Positions 51,998 to 60,638 of a stretch of DNA of 64,000 nt are shown piece after piece. Under the pieces are notes generated by a model. It did no database searches. It was not told the origin of the DNA and worked only from the letters and a program-made list of their open reading frames with translations. The first letter of the stretch is position 1. Every line of letters begins with the position of its first letter. Origin of the DNA: Actinomycetales bacterium (GTDB taxonomy: Bacteria > Actinomycetota > Actinomycetes > Actinomycetales > Microbacteriaceae); the NCBI GenBank assembly GCA_015655415.1, contig JAATFB010000105.1, forward strand, positions 1-64,000, given 5' to 3'. A program made the translations under genes and the position numbers.

Positions 51998-52505
51998 GCC
52001 GTTCCGCGACGGCGGACAGCCGGCCCTGCTCTCGTTCGTCGTCGTCTCCCCACTTGCGCCGCTCGGCGACGGCGCCGAGTTCGGCGCGGATGCGTGGCCA
52101 TCGCACGTCACCCTGGTGCCGCCGTTCGTCAGCCGGGCACAGGCATCCGAGACGGCCCAATCGGTGCTGGATGCCTGTCGCGGCATCCGGCCGATCACGA
52201 CCGTGGCGATGGATCGCGAGCGATTCGGCCGGCACGGGAGGGTGTCGGTGGTGACGCTCCGCCCCGTCCCCGAGCTGGTGCGCCTGCACGCGACTCTGCT
52301 GTCGGCGGCCGCGCTGCTGGCCGTCGAGCCCTTCGATCCTCGGCACGTGCTGTCCGGGTTCCGCCCTCACGTCTCGCGGGTGCACGGGACCGGCCCCGAG
52401 CCGGGCGAGCCGGTGACGCTGGACAGCGTCGCGCTCGTGTCACGAGGGACGGGCGCGGAGCGCGGACTGCGCCGGGTCGCGCGCCTCATCTCGCTCACGT
52501 CGTGA
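51984..52505 (+). CDS. 2H (2'-5' RNA ligase-like) phosphoesterase
   Basis: 173 residues from TTG 51984 (GGAGGCGG 9 bases upstream; no ATG or GTG in a suitable place). The two HxT/S motifs are SHVTLVPPF near residue 40 and PHVSRVH near 133, which define the 2H superfamily (2'-5' RNA ligase/cyclic phosphodiesterase). It overlaps the TetR end by 14 bases. Confidence 0.7.
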   Translation: MSRPEPFRDGGQPALLSFVVVSPLAPLGDGAEFGADAWPSHVTLVPPFVSRAQASETAQSVLDACRGIRPITTVAMDRERFGRHGRVSVVTLRPVPELVRLHATLLSAAALLAVEPFDPRHVLSGFRPHVSRVHGTGPEPGEPVTLDSVALVSRGTGAERGLRRVARLISLTS

Positions 52506-52520
52506 CGTCGGCGCCGGGAA

Positions 52521-52748
52521 TCAGCCCAGCCGGGCCATCCACGACAGCAGATCGGGGATGGCGTCCAGGGCGACCCGACCGGGCTGCTCCGGCCCGACGC
52601 CGTCGAGCAACCGGCAGAAAGCGTCCAGTCCGCCCCTGGCCACCGCACCGACCCTCAGTCTCGGCCCGAGCTCCAGCAAGGGGACCGATCCGACGCACAC
52701 CGCCATGATCACGACCACCGCGATCAATCCGGCTGCGATTCCGCACAC
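52521..52748 (-). CDS. Small membrane protein after dhaM (unknown)
   Basis: 75-residue open frame from GTG 52748 with one N-terminal membrane helix (CGIAAGLIAVVVIMAVCVG) and no known motif. It begins 34 bases after the dhaM stop and could be the last gene of that operon. No clear ribosome site was seen. Confidence 0.35.
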   Translation of the reverse strand: MCGIAAGLIAVVVIMAVCVGSVPLLELGPRLRVGAVARGGLDAFCRLLDGVGPEQPGRVALDAIPDLLSWMARLG

Positions 52749-52782
52749 GCCTCGGGACCGGTGCCGTGCCGCCCGACGCTGA

Positions 52783-53496
52783 TCACTCGCCGGAGAACCC
52801 CGACTCCACGAGAGCGATCAGCCGGTCGACGGCCTCCCGACCCTCGCGGTCGTCGGTGGCGATCTCCACGCTCGCCCCTTGAGCGAGGCCGAGGGAGAGA
52901 ATGCCCAGCAGGCTTCGCGCGTCCTTGCCGTTCACCGTCACCCTGGCGCCGAGCGAGGTCGCCAGCTTCACGAACTCGGCCGCCGGCCTGGCGTGCAGCC
53001 CGTCCGGATTCACCAGCGTCGCCCTGCGAAGGTAGCGCGTGGCCTCGGCCGCCGCGGCATGATCTGCGGCGCCGGCGGAGTGATCGTGGCCGACGGCGCC
53101 CGCGGCGGCCGCCCAGGACGCGGCACGCCGCACGGCATCCAGGTCGCCGCCGGTCTGCGCGACCACTCCCGCGGCCACCGCCCCCTCCACGAACGGTCCG
53201 TCCACGATGGCGATCCGCGCGGCACGATCGCCGCCGAGCAGCTCCACCGCGGTCTCGGCGCTCAGCACGGCCGAGCCGAGATCGGCGATGACTGCCACTC
53301 CACCGCCCTGCTCTGCTCGATCGATCGCGACCATGATGCGCTCCACGTCCGTCCCGATCCCGCCGTCGGACGCGCCGCCCGCCGCCGACACGGGCACATC
53401 CGGACTCATCTGCGCGACCAGGTCCGCCGTGCCGCGTGCGACGAGATCGCTGTGCGACACGAGGACCAGGCCGACATGTGCTGTCGCCGAGCTCAT
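52783..53496 (-). CDS. dhaM: PTS-dependent dihydroxyacetone kinase phosphotransferase DhaM (EIIA-HPr fusion)
   Basis: 237 residues. The N-terminal domain is the EIIA-mannose-like DhaM, with active His in VLVSHS near residue 15. The C-terminal domain is HPr-like, with NPDGLHARPAAEFV carrying its phospho-His. It passes phosphate from PTS to DhaL. ATG 53496 overlaps the dhaL stop. The HPr fusion is a known form of DhaM in some bacteria. Confidence 0.9.
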   Translation of the reverse strand: MSSATAHVGLVLVSHSDLVARGTADLVAQMSPDVPVSAAGGASDGGIGTDVERIMVAIDRAEQGGGVAVIADLGSAVLSAETAVELLGGDRAARIAIVDGPFVEGAVAAGVVAQTGGDLDAVRRAASWAAAAGAVGHDHSAGAADHAAAAEATRYLRRATLVNPDGLHARPAAEFVKLATSLGARVTVNGKDARSLLGILSLGLAQGASVEIATDDREGREAVDRLIALVESGFSGE

Positions 53497-54119
53497 GCGG
53501 ACTCCGCCGCCTGAAGGATGATCGCCGTCGATTCCGCGCCCGGATCCCGGTGTCCCACAGCCCGCTCCCCCAGGTAGCTCGCCCTGCCCTTGCGTGCCAC
53601 CAGACCGTCCGTCGACTCCGCGCCCCGTGCCGCGCCGCGTGCGGCCGCCGCGAGCACGGCGCGCGGATCGCCGCCTTCGGCCGCCGCGGCTGCGGCGTCC
53701 GCCGCGGCTGCGTACCAGGCGTCGACCATCGTCTTGTCCCCCGCGCTCGCGTGCCCGCGTTCCTCGATGCCTCTCAGCGCGGCGTCGATGAGCGCCACCA
53801 CGTCGGACGGCCCGAGTTCCCCGCGACCGGAGACGGCATCCGATGCGCGCAGGAACGCGGTGCCGTACAACGGGCCGGCGGCCCCGCCAACCGACGAGAT
53901 GAGCCGCATGGCGGCGACTCGCAGCACGTCCGACGGCTGAGCGTCCTCGGGAAGATCCGACAGGGCCGCCCGCACCGCGGCGAAGCCACGATTCAGGTTC
54001 TCCCCGTGGTCGCCGTCGCCGATCGCCCGGTCGAGCTCGCTCAGCATCGGCGCATGTTCCTCGATCGCGTCGGCCGACCGCGTCAACCAGGCGACGGCCC
54101 ATCTGGTGTCCAAGGTCAT
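53493..54119 (-). CDS. dhaL: Dihydroxyacetone kinase ADP-binding subunit DhaL
   Basis: 208-residue DhaL. The metal/ADP-binding loop is DRAIGDGDHGENLNRGF near residues 30-46, with the helical core behind it (DKTMVDAW) and a C-terminal GRASYLGERAVGHRDPGAES tail, where the ADP is held. DhaM re-phosphorylates it. The start ATG 54119 has GGAGG upstream. Alanine-rich middle region (DAAAAAAEGGDPRAVLAAA). Confidence 0.92.
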   Translation of the reverse strand: MTLDTRWAVAWLTRSADAIEEHAPMLSELDRAIGDGDHGENLNRGFAAVRAALSDLPEDAQPSDVLRVAAMRLISSVGGAAGPLYGTAFLRASDAVSGRGELGPSDVVALIDAALRGIEERGHASAGDKTMVDAWYAAAADAAAAAAEGGDPRAVLAAAARGAARGAESTDGLVARKGRASYLGERAVGHRDPGAESTAIILQAAESA

Positions 54120-54183
54120 GCTCGCCTCCTCTTTCTCGTGCACCTTCGCATCATGCAGTCCGCGCCGGTCCGATGACCCCTGC

Positions 54184-55182
54184 TCAGCAGCCCCAGCTCA
54201 GCGCCGCCGTGCGCACGGGGGCGTCCCAGAGCGCGAGCAGCCGGTCGTCGACAGTCAGCACGGTGACGGAGAAGCCGGCCATGTCCAGCGACGTCGCATA
54301 CGACCCGACGAGCGACCGTGCGATCTCCACTCCCGCGGCGTCCAGCCGCTCGGCGATGCGCCGGTAGACGATGTAGAGCTCGGCCGGCGGGGTCGCCCCC
54401 ATGCCGTTCACGAGCACCAGCACGCGATCGCCCCGGCGACGCGGCAGATCCTCCATCACGGCGTCCAGCGCACGGTCGGCGAGCTCGTCCGCGGACGCCA
54501 TGGTCATGCGAGCGCGTCCCCGCTCGCCATGGATTCCGATGCCGAACTCGATCTCGTCGGCATCCAGCTCGAAGCTCAGCCTGCCCGAGTGCGGAGCCGT
54601 CGGGGCGGCGATCGCCAGCCCCATGGTCCGCACGGAGGAGACCAGCTCGCCGGCGAGATGCACGAGCGCGTCGAGGTCGTCGCCGCGCTCGGCCGCCGCG
54701 CCCACGATCTTCTCGATGAGCACGGTGCCCGCGACCCCGCGACGCCCCGCGGTGAACTCCGAGTCCTGCACGGCGACGTCGTCGTCGATCACCACCGTGC
54801 GCACCGAGATGCCCTCCGCGGTCGCGAGCTCCGCGGCGGTCTCGCCGTTGAGCACGTCTCCCGTGTAGTTCTTGATCAGGTAGAGCACGCCCGCCCCCTG
54901 ATCGACCGTCCGGGTCGCCGAGAGTATCGGATCCGGTGTCGGGGAGGTGAAGACCTCGCCGGGCACGGCGGCGTCCAGCATCCCGGCGCCGACGAAGCCG
55001 ATGTGCAGCGGCTCGTGACCGCTGCCGCCGATGGCGAGGATGCCGACCTTGCGCGGCGTGAGTCTCGCCCGGGCGACGAATGCCGGCTCCGGGCTCACCC
55101 GCACGATGTCCCGGTGGGCGGCGGCGAACCCGGCGAGTGAGTCCGCGACGTACCGCCGCGGGTCGTTCATCAGCTTCTTCAC
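54184..55182 (-). CDS. dhaK: Dihydroxyacetone kinase substrate-binding subunit DhaK
   Basis: 332-residue DhaK: the NDPRRYVADSLAGFAAAH N-terminus, the GGSGHEPLHIGFVGAGMLDAAVPG glycine-rich region and GIGIHGERG, where His covalently binds dihydroxyacetone. It phosphorylates dihydroxyacetone with phosphate from DhaL. It begins 24 bases after the trpD stop. Confidence 0.93.
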   Translation of the reverse strand: MKKLMNDPRRYVADSLAGFAAAHRDIVRVSPEPAFVARARLTPRKVGILAIGGSGHEPLHIGFVGAGMLDAAVPGEVFTSPTPDPILSATRTVDQGAGVLYLIKNYTGDVLNGETAAELATAEGISVRTVVIDDDVAVQDSEFTAGRRGVAGTVLIEKIVGAAAERGDDLDALVHLAGELVSSVRTMGLAIAAPTAPHSGRLSFELDADEIEFGIGIHGERGRARMTMASADELADRALDAVMEDLPRRRGDRVLVLVNGMGATPPAELYIVYRRIAERLDAAGVEIARSLVGSYATSLDMAGFSVTVLTVDDRLLALWDAPVRTAALSWGC

Positions 55183-55206
55183 GACCGATCTCCGCTGCCG
55201 GCGAGG

Positions 55207-56256
55207 CTAGCCCGCCGCCACGATCCATTCCTCGAGCTTGGCGGCCGCCGCTCCCGAGTCGACGGCCTTGGCCGCAACGTCGAGCTTCTCGGCGAAGCGC
55301 TCGAGGATGTTGCGCTGGACGCTGGCGGGGTCGGTCGCCAACTCGAACGACACCAGCCCGGCCGCGGCGTTCAGCAGCACGATGTCCCGCGCCGGCCCGC
55401 GCTCAGCGGCGAGGACCGCGCGCACGACATCGGCGTTCTGCGCGGCGTCCCCACCCCTGAGCTGATCGATGCTCGCCCGCGGGATGCCGAGCTCGCGCGG
55501 GTCGATGTCGTGCTCGGTCACCAGCCCGCGGGAAACCTCCCAGACATGACTGTGGCCGGTGGTGGAGAGCTCGTCGAGTCCGTCGTCGCCGCGGAACACC
55601 AGCGCCGTCGCGCCGCGTGTCTGGAACACCCCGACGATGAGCGGGACACGGTCGAGCTGGGCCACGCCGACGGCGGACGCCTCCGGCCTCGCGGGGTTGA
55701 TCAGCGGTCCCAGGATGTTGAAGACCGTGGGGACCCCCAGCTCGCGCCGGACAGCAGCGGCGTTGCCGTACCCGGGGTGGAACGACGACGCGAAGGCGAA
55801 CGTGATCCCCACCCTTCTGAACACCTCCGCCACCCGTTCGGCCGGCATGGTGAGGTCGATCCCCAGGGCCGCCAGCACGTCGGACGAGCCGGAGCTAGAG
55901 CTGGCCGCCCGGTTCCCGTGCTTGATCACCGGGACGCCGGTGGCTGCAGCCACGATCGACGCCGTCGTCGAGACGTTGATGGTGCCGTGGCGATCGCCAC
56001 CTGTGCCCACGATGTCGAGGGCCTTCGGATCGAGCGGGAGCGGGACCGCGTGCTCGAGGACTGCGTCTCGGAACCCGACGATCTCGTCCACCGTCTCGCC
56101 TTTGGCGCGAAGCGCGATCAGGAACCCCGCCAGCTGCGCGTCGGTCGCCTCTCCCGTCATGACCTGTTCCATCGCCCAGGCCGCATCGGCGACGCTCAGA
56201 TGCTCCCCGTCCAGGACGGTGGAGAGGATCGTCGGCCAGCCCCGGGTTTCCGCCAT
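55207..56256 (-). CDS. trpD: Anthranilate phosphoribosyltransferase
   Basis: 349-residue TrpD. It contains GTGGDRHGTINVSTTASIVAAA (PRPP loop), KHGNRAASSSSGSSDVLAALG, and GPLINPARPEASAVGV. It joins anthranilate and PRPP in tryptophan synthesis. Start ATG 56256 follows TAGGAT (56269-56264) by 7 bases and is leaderless. It diverges from ctaE. Confidence 0.94.
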   Translation of the reverse strand: MAETRGWPTILSTVLDGEHLSVADAAWAMEQVMTGEATDAQLAGFLIALRAKGETVDEIVGFRDAVLEHAVPLPLDPKALDIVGTGGDRHGTINVSTTASIVAAATGVPVIKHGNRAASSSSGSSDVLAALGIDLTMPAERVAEVFRRVGITFAFASSFHPGYGNAAAVRRELGVPTVFNILGPLINPARPEASAVGVAQLDRVPLIVGVFQTRGATALVFRGDDGLDELSTTGHSHVWEVSRGLVTEHDIDPRELGIPRASIDQLRGGDAAQNADVVRAVLAAERGPARDIVLLNAAAGLVSFELATDPASVQRNILERFAEKLDVAAKAVDSGAAAAKLEEWIVAAG

Positions 56257-56263
56257 GACAGCG

Positions 56264-56269
56264 ATCCTA
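56264..56269 (-). promoter_or_regulatory. -10 box for leaderless trpD
   Basis: TAGGAT on minus (56269-56264), 7 bases before ATG 56256. Confidence 0.55.
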
Positions 56270-56317
56270 TCGGCCGCCTCCGGCGCGCGAATGCGAAAAC
56301 GGGCCTCCGAAATCGGC

Positions 56318-56323
56318 CATAAT
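56318..56323 (+). promoter_or_regulatory. -10 box for leaderless ctaE
   Basis: CATAAT at 56318-56323, 7 bases before GTG 56331. This sets the start of ctaE and its operon. The in-frame ATG 56322 would lie inside the -10. Confidence 0.55.
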
Positions 56324-56330
56324 GGGACAC

Positions 56331-56960
56331 GTGACGAGCACCTCGATATCCTCATCGGCTCCAGCGCCGACGATCAACCGCCCCAACGTGGTGGCCGTCG
56401 GGACCATCGTCTGGCTGGGCAGCGAGGTGATGTTCTTCGCGGGCCTGTTCGCCATCTACTTCACTCTGCGTTCCACGTCACCGCAGCTGTGGGCGGCAGA
56501 GACCGCCCACCTCAACGTCCCCTACGCGTTGACGAACACGCTCGTCCTGGTCGCCAGCTCGTTCACCTGCCAGTTCGGAGTCTTCGCCGCCGAACGCCTG
56601 CAGGCGAGATCCACGGGCTGGAGCCCGCGCGAATGGGGCATGGTCGAGTGGTTCACGCTGAGCTACGCCCTGGGCGCGATCTTCGTCGCAGGCCAGATCG
56701 TCGAGTACGCCACCCTCATCGGCGAGGGCGTCTCGATCGACGCCAACGCCTACGGCTCCGCGTTCTATCTCACCACCGGCTTCCACGCGCTCCACGTCAC
56801 CGGCGGGCTCATCGCCATGCTCTTCGTCATCGGCCGCGCGTTCGCCGTGCGGAGGTTCGGCGACAAGGAGGCGACCACCTCCATCGTCGTCTCGTACTAC
56901 TGGCACTTCGTCGACGTCGTGTGGATCGGGCTGTTCCTGGTCATCTACGTCCTCAAATAG
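56331..56960 (+). CDS. ctaE: Cytochrome c oxidase subunit III CtaE
   Basis: 209-residue subunit III of the aa3 oxidase with five membrane helices: VVAVGTIVWLGSEVMFFAGLFAIYF near residues 18-42 and HFVDVVWIGLFLVIYV at the C-terminus. The start is GTG 56331, set by the CATAAT box. It is the first gene of ctaE-qcrC-qcrA-qcrB. Confidence 0.95.
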   Translation: MTSTSISSSAPAPTINRPNVVAVGTIVWLGSEVMFFAGLFAIYFTLRSTSPQLWAAETAHLNVPYALTNTLVLVASSFTCQFGVFAAERLQARSTGWSPREWGMVEWFTLSYALGAIFVAGQIVEYATLIGEGVSIDANAYGSAFYLTTGFHALHVTGGLIAMLFVIGRAFAVRRFGDKEATTSIVVSYYWHFVDVVWIGLFLVIYVLK

Positions 56961-56982
56961 AGATCGGGAGCAGAGCACCTCA

Positions 56983-57792
56983 ATGCGGGAGACAACGCAC
57001 AAGATCGCTCGTCGTCGCAAGACAGGACGTCGGCATCCGTTCGCCACCGTCGCGCTCATCGCGATCGGACTCGGCTTGACCGGCGGCGCGTACGCCGCGT
57101 TCAACGCGACGGGCTCCACCGCGGACGCGGCCGCGTCGTCGCAGAGCGACATCGATGCGGGCAAGAAGCTGTTCCAGGCGAACTGCGCCAGCTGTCACGG
57201 GCTGGAGGCACAGGGCACGAGCGAGGCGCCGAGCCTCATCGGCGTCGGCGCCGCTGCTGTCGACTTCCAGGTCGGCACCGGCCGGATGCCCATGGCCATG
57301 CAGGGCCCGCAGGCCCAGGAGAAGCCGTCGCAGTTCACGCAGGACCAGATCGACCAGCTCGCCGCGTATGTCGCCTCGCTCGCGCCCGGGCCCGGAATTC
57401 CCGACTCGAAGTACACCGACGGCGACGGCGACGCGGCGAAGGGTGCGGAGCTGTTCCGCGTCAACTGTGCGATGTGCCACAACGTCGCCGGCGCTGGCGG
57501 CGCCCTCACCGAGGGCAAGTACGCTCCCCCGCTGCACGGCGTCTCGCCGACGCACGTCTACGAGGCAATGGTCACCGGACCGCAGAACATGCCCGTGTTC
57601 AACGACAAGAACATCTCGCCAGAGGGCAAGCGCGACATCATCACGTATCTGCGATTCATCCAGCAGAACCCCTCGCCGGGCGGTTTCGAGCTCGGCGCGC
57701 TCGGCCCCGTGGCCGAGGGCCTGTTCATCTGGATCTTCGGCCTCGGTTCGATCGTCGCGCTGACGGTCTGGATCACGGCGAAGTCGAACTGA
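56983..57792 (+). CDS. qcrC: Cytochrome bc1 diheme cytochrome c subunit QcrC
   Basis: 269-residue diheme cytochrome c of the actinobacterial bc1-aa3 supercomplex. CASCH and CAMCH heme sites lie near residues 67 and 163. An N-terminal signal-anchor and a C-terminal membrane helix are present. It replaces a soluble cytochrome c. Confidence 0.96.
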   Translation: MRETTHKIARRRKTGRRHPFATVALIAIGLGLTGGAYAAFNATGSTADAAASSQSDIDAGKKLFQANCASCHGLEAQGTSEAPSLIGVGAAAVDFQVGTGRMPMAMQGPQAQEKPSQFTQDQIDQLAAYVASLAPGPGIPDSKYTDGDGDAAKGAELFRVNCAMCHNVAGAGGALTEGKYAPPLHGVSPTHVYEAMVTGPQNMPVFNDKNISPEGKRDIITYLRFIQQNPSPGGFELGALGPVAEGLFIWIFGLGSIVALTVWITAKSN

Positions 57793-57831
57793 TGCGTGCG
57801 CCGATCGCAGGCGAGCGCGAGAAGGAGAGCA

Positions 57832-58902
57832 ATGGCACAGGACGATAACGGCGGCACGGAGATCACGCCCGCCGCCTCGTCGGCCGTCGACCGCCGTCCG
57901 GGCGACCCGGGCACGGCCGTGATCGTGCAGGACGCGGCGGAGAACCCCGGATTCCCGCCGCACCGCGCGCGCATCACGGACAAGGATCCGCGCAAGCAGC
58001 GCCGCGCCGAGCGCACAGTCTACACGCTATTCTACGTCTCCATCGTCGGCAGCATCTGGGCCGTCGCGGCCTACATCGCCTTCCCGATCGAGTCCGGCAA
58101 CATCGCCGATGTGAGGGTGAGCACGCTCGCGATCGGCATCGGCATGGCCCTCGCGCTGCTGGCCATCGGCTTCGGCGCGGTGCACTGGGCGAAGGCGCTC
58201 ATGGCCGACAAGGAGGGCATCGACATCCGGCACCCGGTGCGGGGGTCGGACGAGACTCGCGACCGAGCGGTCGAGATCTTCAAGGAGGCCGACACCGAGT
58301 CGGGCTTCGGCCGGCGCACCCTGATCCGCAACTCGCTGATCGGTGCCCTTGTCGCGTTCCCGCTTCCGGCGATCGTCCTGTTCCGCGGCCTCGGGCCGAT
58401 GAACGAGGACCCGGTGAAGCTGCTGTCCCACACGATGTGGAAGAGGGGCACACGGCTCACCCGAGACCCCTCCGGCACGCCGATCAAGGCGTCCGACGTC
58501 ACGATCGGATCGGTGTTCCACGTCATCCCCGAGGGCCTCAACGACAAGGAGGATGCGCTCGACCAGAAGGCCAAGGCCGCCGTGCTCCTGATGCGGCTGG
58601 ACCCGAAGGACCTGCATCCGCGGCCGAGCCGCAAGGACTGGGCGTACGACGGCATCGTCGCGTACTCGAAGATCTGCACGCACGTCGGATGCCCGGTGGC
58701 CCTCTACGAGCAGCAGACGCACCACCTGCTCTGCCCATGCCACCAGTCGCAGTTCGACATCACGCACGAGGCCCGCGTCATCTTCGGACCGGCGAGCCGC
58801 CCGCTGCCGCAGCTGCCGATCACCGTGGACGCCGACGGCTATCTCGTCGCTCAGAGCGATTTCCATGAGCCTGTTGGCCCGAGTTTCTGGGAGCGTCATT
58901 GA
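57832..58902 (+). CDS. qcrA: Cytochrome bc1 Rieske iron-sulfur subunit QcrA
   Basis: 356-residue Rieske protein. The long N-terminal tail and three membrane helices are the actinobacterial form. The 2Fe-2S site is CTHVGCP and CPCHQS. ATG 57832 has GAAGGAGA just upstream; the earlier ATG 57796 is less likely. Confidence 0.96.
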   Translation: MAQDDNGGTEITPAASSAVDRRPGDPGTAVIVQDAAENPGFPPHRARITDKDPRKQRRAERTVYTLFYVSIVGSIWAVAAYIAFPIESGNIADVRVSTLAIGIGMALALLAIGFGAVHWAKALMADKEGIDIRHPVRGSDETRDRAVEIFKEADTESGFGRRTLIRNSLIGALVAFPLPAIVLFRGLGPMNEDPVKLLSHTMWKRGTRLTRDPSGTPIKASDVTIGSVFHVIPEGLNDKEDALDQKAKAAVLLMRLDPKDLHPRPSRKDWAYDGIVAYSKICTHVGCPVALYEQQTHHLLCPCHQSQFDITHEARVIFGPASRPLPQLPITVDADGYLVAQSDFHEPVGPSFWERH

Positions 58903-60506
58903 CCGCCACGACCGCCGCCGAGACCACGGCCAAGAGACGCAGCCTCACCGCGGCCGCGTCCGAATACATCGACGAGCGGACCAGCGTCTCGGTCGTCGTC
59001 AAGGAGTTCGGACGCAAGATCTTCCCGGATCACTGGTCGTTCCTGCTCGGCGAGGTCGCGCTCTACAGCTTCATCGTCATCCTGATCACGGGCACGTTCC
59101 TGACCTTCTTCTTCCAGGCGTCGCAGGCCGACGTGATCTACCACGGCTCGTGGGTGCCGCTGAAGGGCATCCAGATGTCCGCGGCCATGAACTCCACGCT
59201 GAACATCTCGTTCGACGTCCGCGGCGGACTCCTGGTCAGGCAGATCCACCACTGGGCGGCGCTGCTGTTCGTCGCGTCCATCGGACTGCACATGCTGCGC
59301 ATCTTCTTCACGGGCGCCTTCCGCAAGCCGCGTGAGCTGAACTGGGTCATCGGGTTCACCCTGTTCGTCCTCGCCATGGCCGAGGGCTTCACCGGCTACT
59401 CACTCCCCGACGATCTGCTCTCCGGAAACGGTCTGCGCATCATCGACGGTCTGATCAAGGGGATCCCCGTCGTCGGCACCTGGATCTCGTTCCTGCTGTT
59501 CGGCGGCGAGTTCCCGGGAACCTCGATCGTGGGGCGGTTGTACACGCTGCACATCCTTCTCCTGCCCGCTCTTGTCGTGGCCTTCATCGCGCTGCACCTG
59601 GTGTTCGTCGTCGTGCACAAGCACACGCAGTACGCGGGCCCGGGACGCACGCAGCAGAACGTGGTCGGCTATCCCGTTCTGCCCGTATACGCGGCGAAGG
59701 CCGGCGGGTTCTTCTTCATCGTGTTCGGCGTGCTCGCCCTGATGGCGTCGCTGTTCACCATCAACCCGATCTGGTTGTACGGGCCATACGACCCTTCGCC
59801 GGTGTCAGCCGGCACGCAGCCGGACTGGTACATCGGGTTCGCCGACGGCATGCTGCGGTTGATGCCGTCGCACTGGGAGTTCGTCTGGCTCGATCACACC
59901 TGGTCGTTGAACGTCTTCATCCCGGTGGTGATCCTGGTCCTCTTCCTCGTCGTCGTCGCGATCTACCCGTTCATCGAGTCCTGGGTCACCGGCGACAAGC
60001 GCGAGCATCACATCCTGGACAGGCCACGCAACCAGGCCACCCGCACGGCGATCGGTGCCGCCGGCGTCACCTTCTACGCCGTGATGTGGGCGGCAGCGAG
60101 CTCGGACCTGGTCGCGACCCACTTCAAGCTCACGATGGAGGGCGTCATCGGCGCGCTTCAGGTGCTGCTGATCCTCGGGCCGATCATCGCCTACTTCATC
60201 ACGAAACGGATCTGCATCGGCCTCCAGAAGAAGGACCGTTCCATCGCCCTGCACGGCTACGAGTCCGGACGCATCGTCAAGCTCCCGGGAGGCGAGTTCA
60301 TCGAGGTGCATCAGCCCCTGGACGAATATGAGCGGTGGCGTCTGGTGAGCTACGAGACCTACCAGCCGCTGATGCTGCGACCCGACTCACGCGGCCGGAT
60401 CACGTTCGGACGCCGACTGCGCGCCGGCATGTCGCGGTGGTTCTTCGAGGACCGGCTGGAGCCGGTGACGAAGGGCGAGCTCGAGGCCGGTCACGACCAC
60501 CACTGA
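58899..60506 (+). CDS. qcrB: Cytochrome bc1 cytochrome b subunit QcrB
   Basis: 535-residue cytochrome b with heme-ligand His in HHWAALLFVASIGLHMLRIF and HILLLPALVVAFIALHLVFV, plus a quinol-site PDW (QPDWYIGFADG). The C-terminal tail of about 140 residues is the actinobacterial extension. The start is TTG 58899, overlapping the qcrA stop (TTGA). Confidence 0.96.
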   Translation: MTATTAAETTAKRRSLTAAASEYIDERTSVSVVVKEFGRKIFPDHWSFLLGEVALYSFIVILITGTFLTFFFQASQADVIYHGSWVPLKGIQMSAAMNSTLNISFDVRGGLLVRQIHHWAALLFVASIGLHMLRIFFTGAFRKPRELNWVIGFTLFVLAMAEGFTGYSLPDDLLSGNGLRIIDGLIKGIPVVGTWISFLLFGGEFPGTSIVGRLYTLHILLLPALVVAFIALHLVFVVVHKHTQYAGPGRTQQNVVGYPVLPVYAAKAGGFFFIVFGVLALMASLFTINPIWLYGPYDPSPVSAGTQPDWYIGFADGMLRLMPSHWEFVWLDHTWSLNVFIPVVILVLFLVVVAIYPFIESWVTGDKREHHILDRPRNQATRTAIGAAGVTFYAVMWAAASSDLVATHFKLTMEGVIGALQVLLILGPIIAYFITKRICIGLQKKDRSIALHGYESGRIVKLPGGEFIEVHQPLDEYERWRLVSYETYQPLMLRPDSRGRITFGRRLRAGMSRWFFEDRLEPVTKGELEAGHDHH

Positions 60507-60522
60507 GCGTTTCTGCGGCTGA

Positions 60523-60566
60523 CCGACCTGCGCCACCCACGATCATCATCGGGCGGTGCAGGTCGG
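60523..60566 (+). terminator. Terminator of ctaE-qcr operon
   Basis: CCGACCTGC (60523-60531) and GCAGGTCGG (60558-60566) pair perfectly, with further CC/GG and CCC/GGG inner pairs. It starts 17 bases after the qcrB stop. Confidence 0.65.
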
Positions 60567-60579
60567 CGCCCGATGAGGC

Positions 60580-60611
60580 GCAGGCCACCCATGAGGCAGG
60601 CCACCCATGAG
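60580..60611. repeat. 16-bp tandem repeat
   Basis: GCAGGCCACCCATGAG occurs twice in tandem (60580-60595 and 60596-60611). Confidence 0.85.
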
Positions 60612-60638
60612 CCAACGGCTAGGGCCCTGGCTCATGGG
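60604..60638. repeat. 11-bp perfect inverted repeat
   Basis: CCCATGAGCCA (60604-60614) and TGGCTCATGGG (60628-60638), with a 13-base loop that holds AGGGCCCT. The left arm is part of the second 16-bp repeat copy. Confidence 0.75.
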
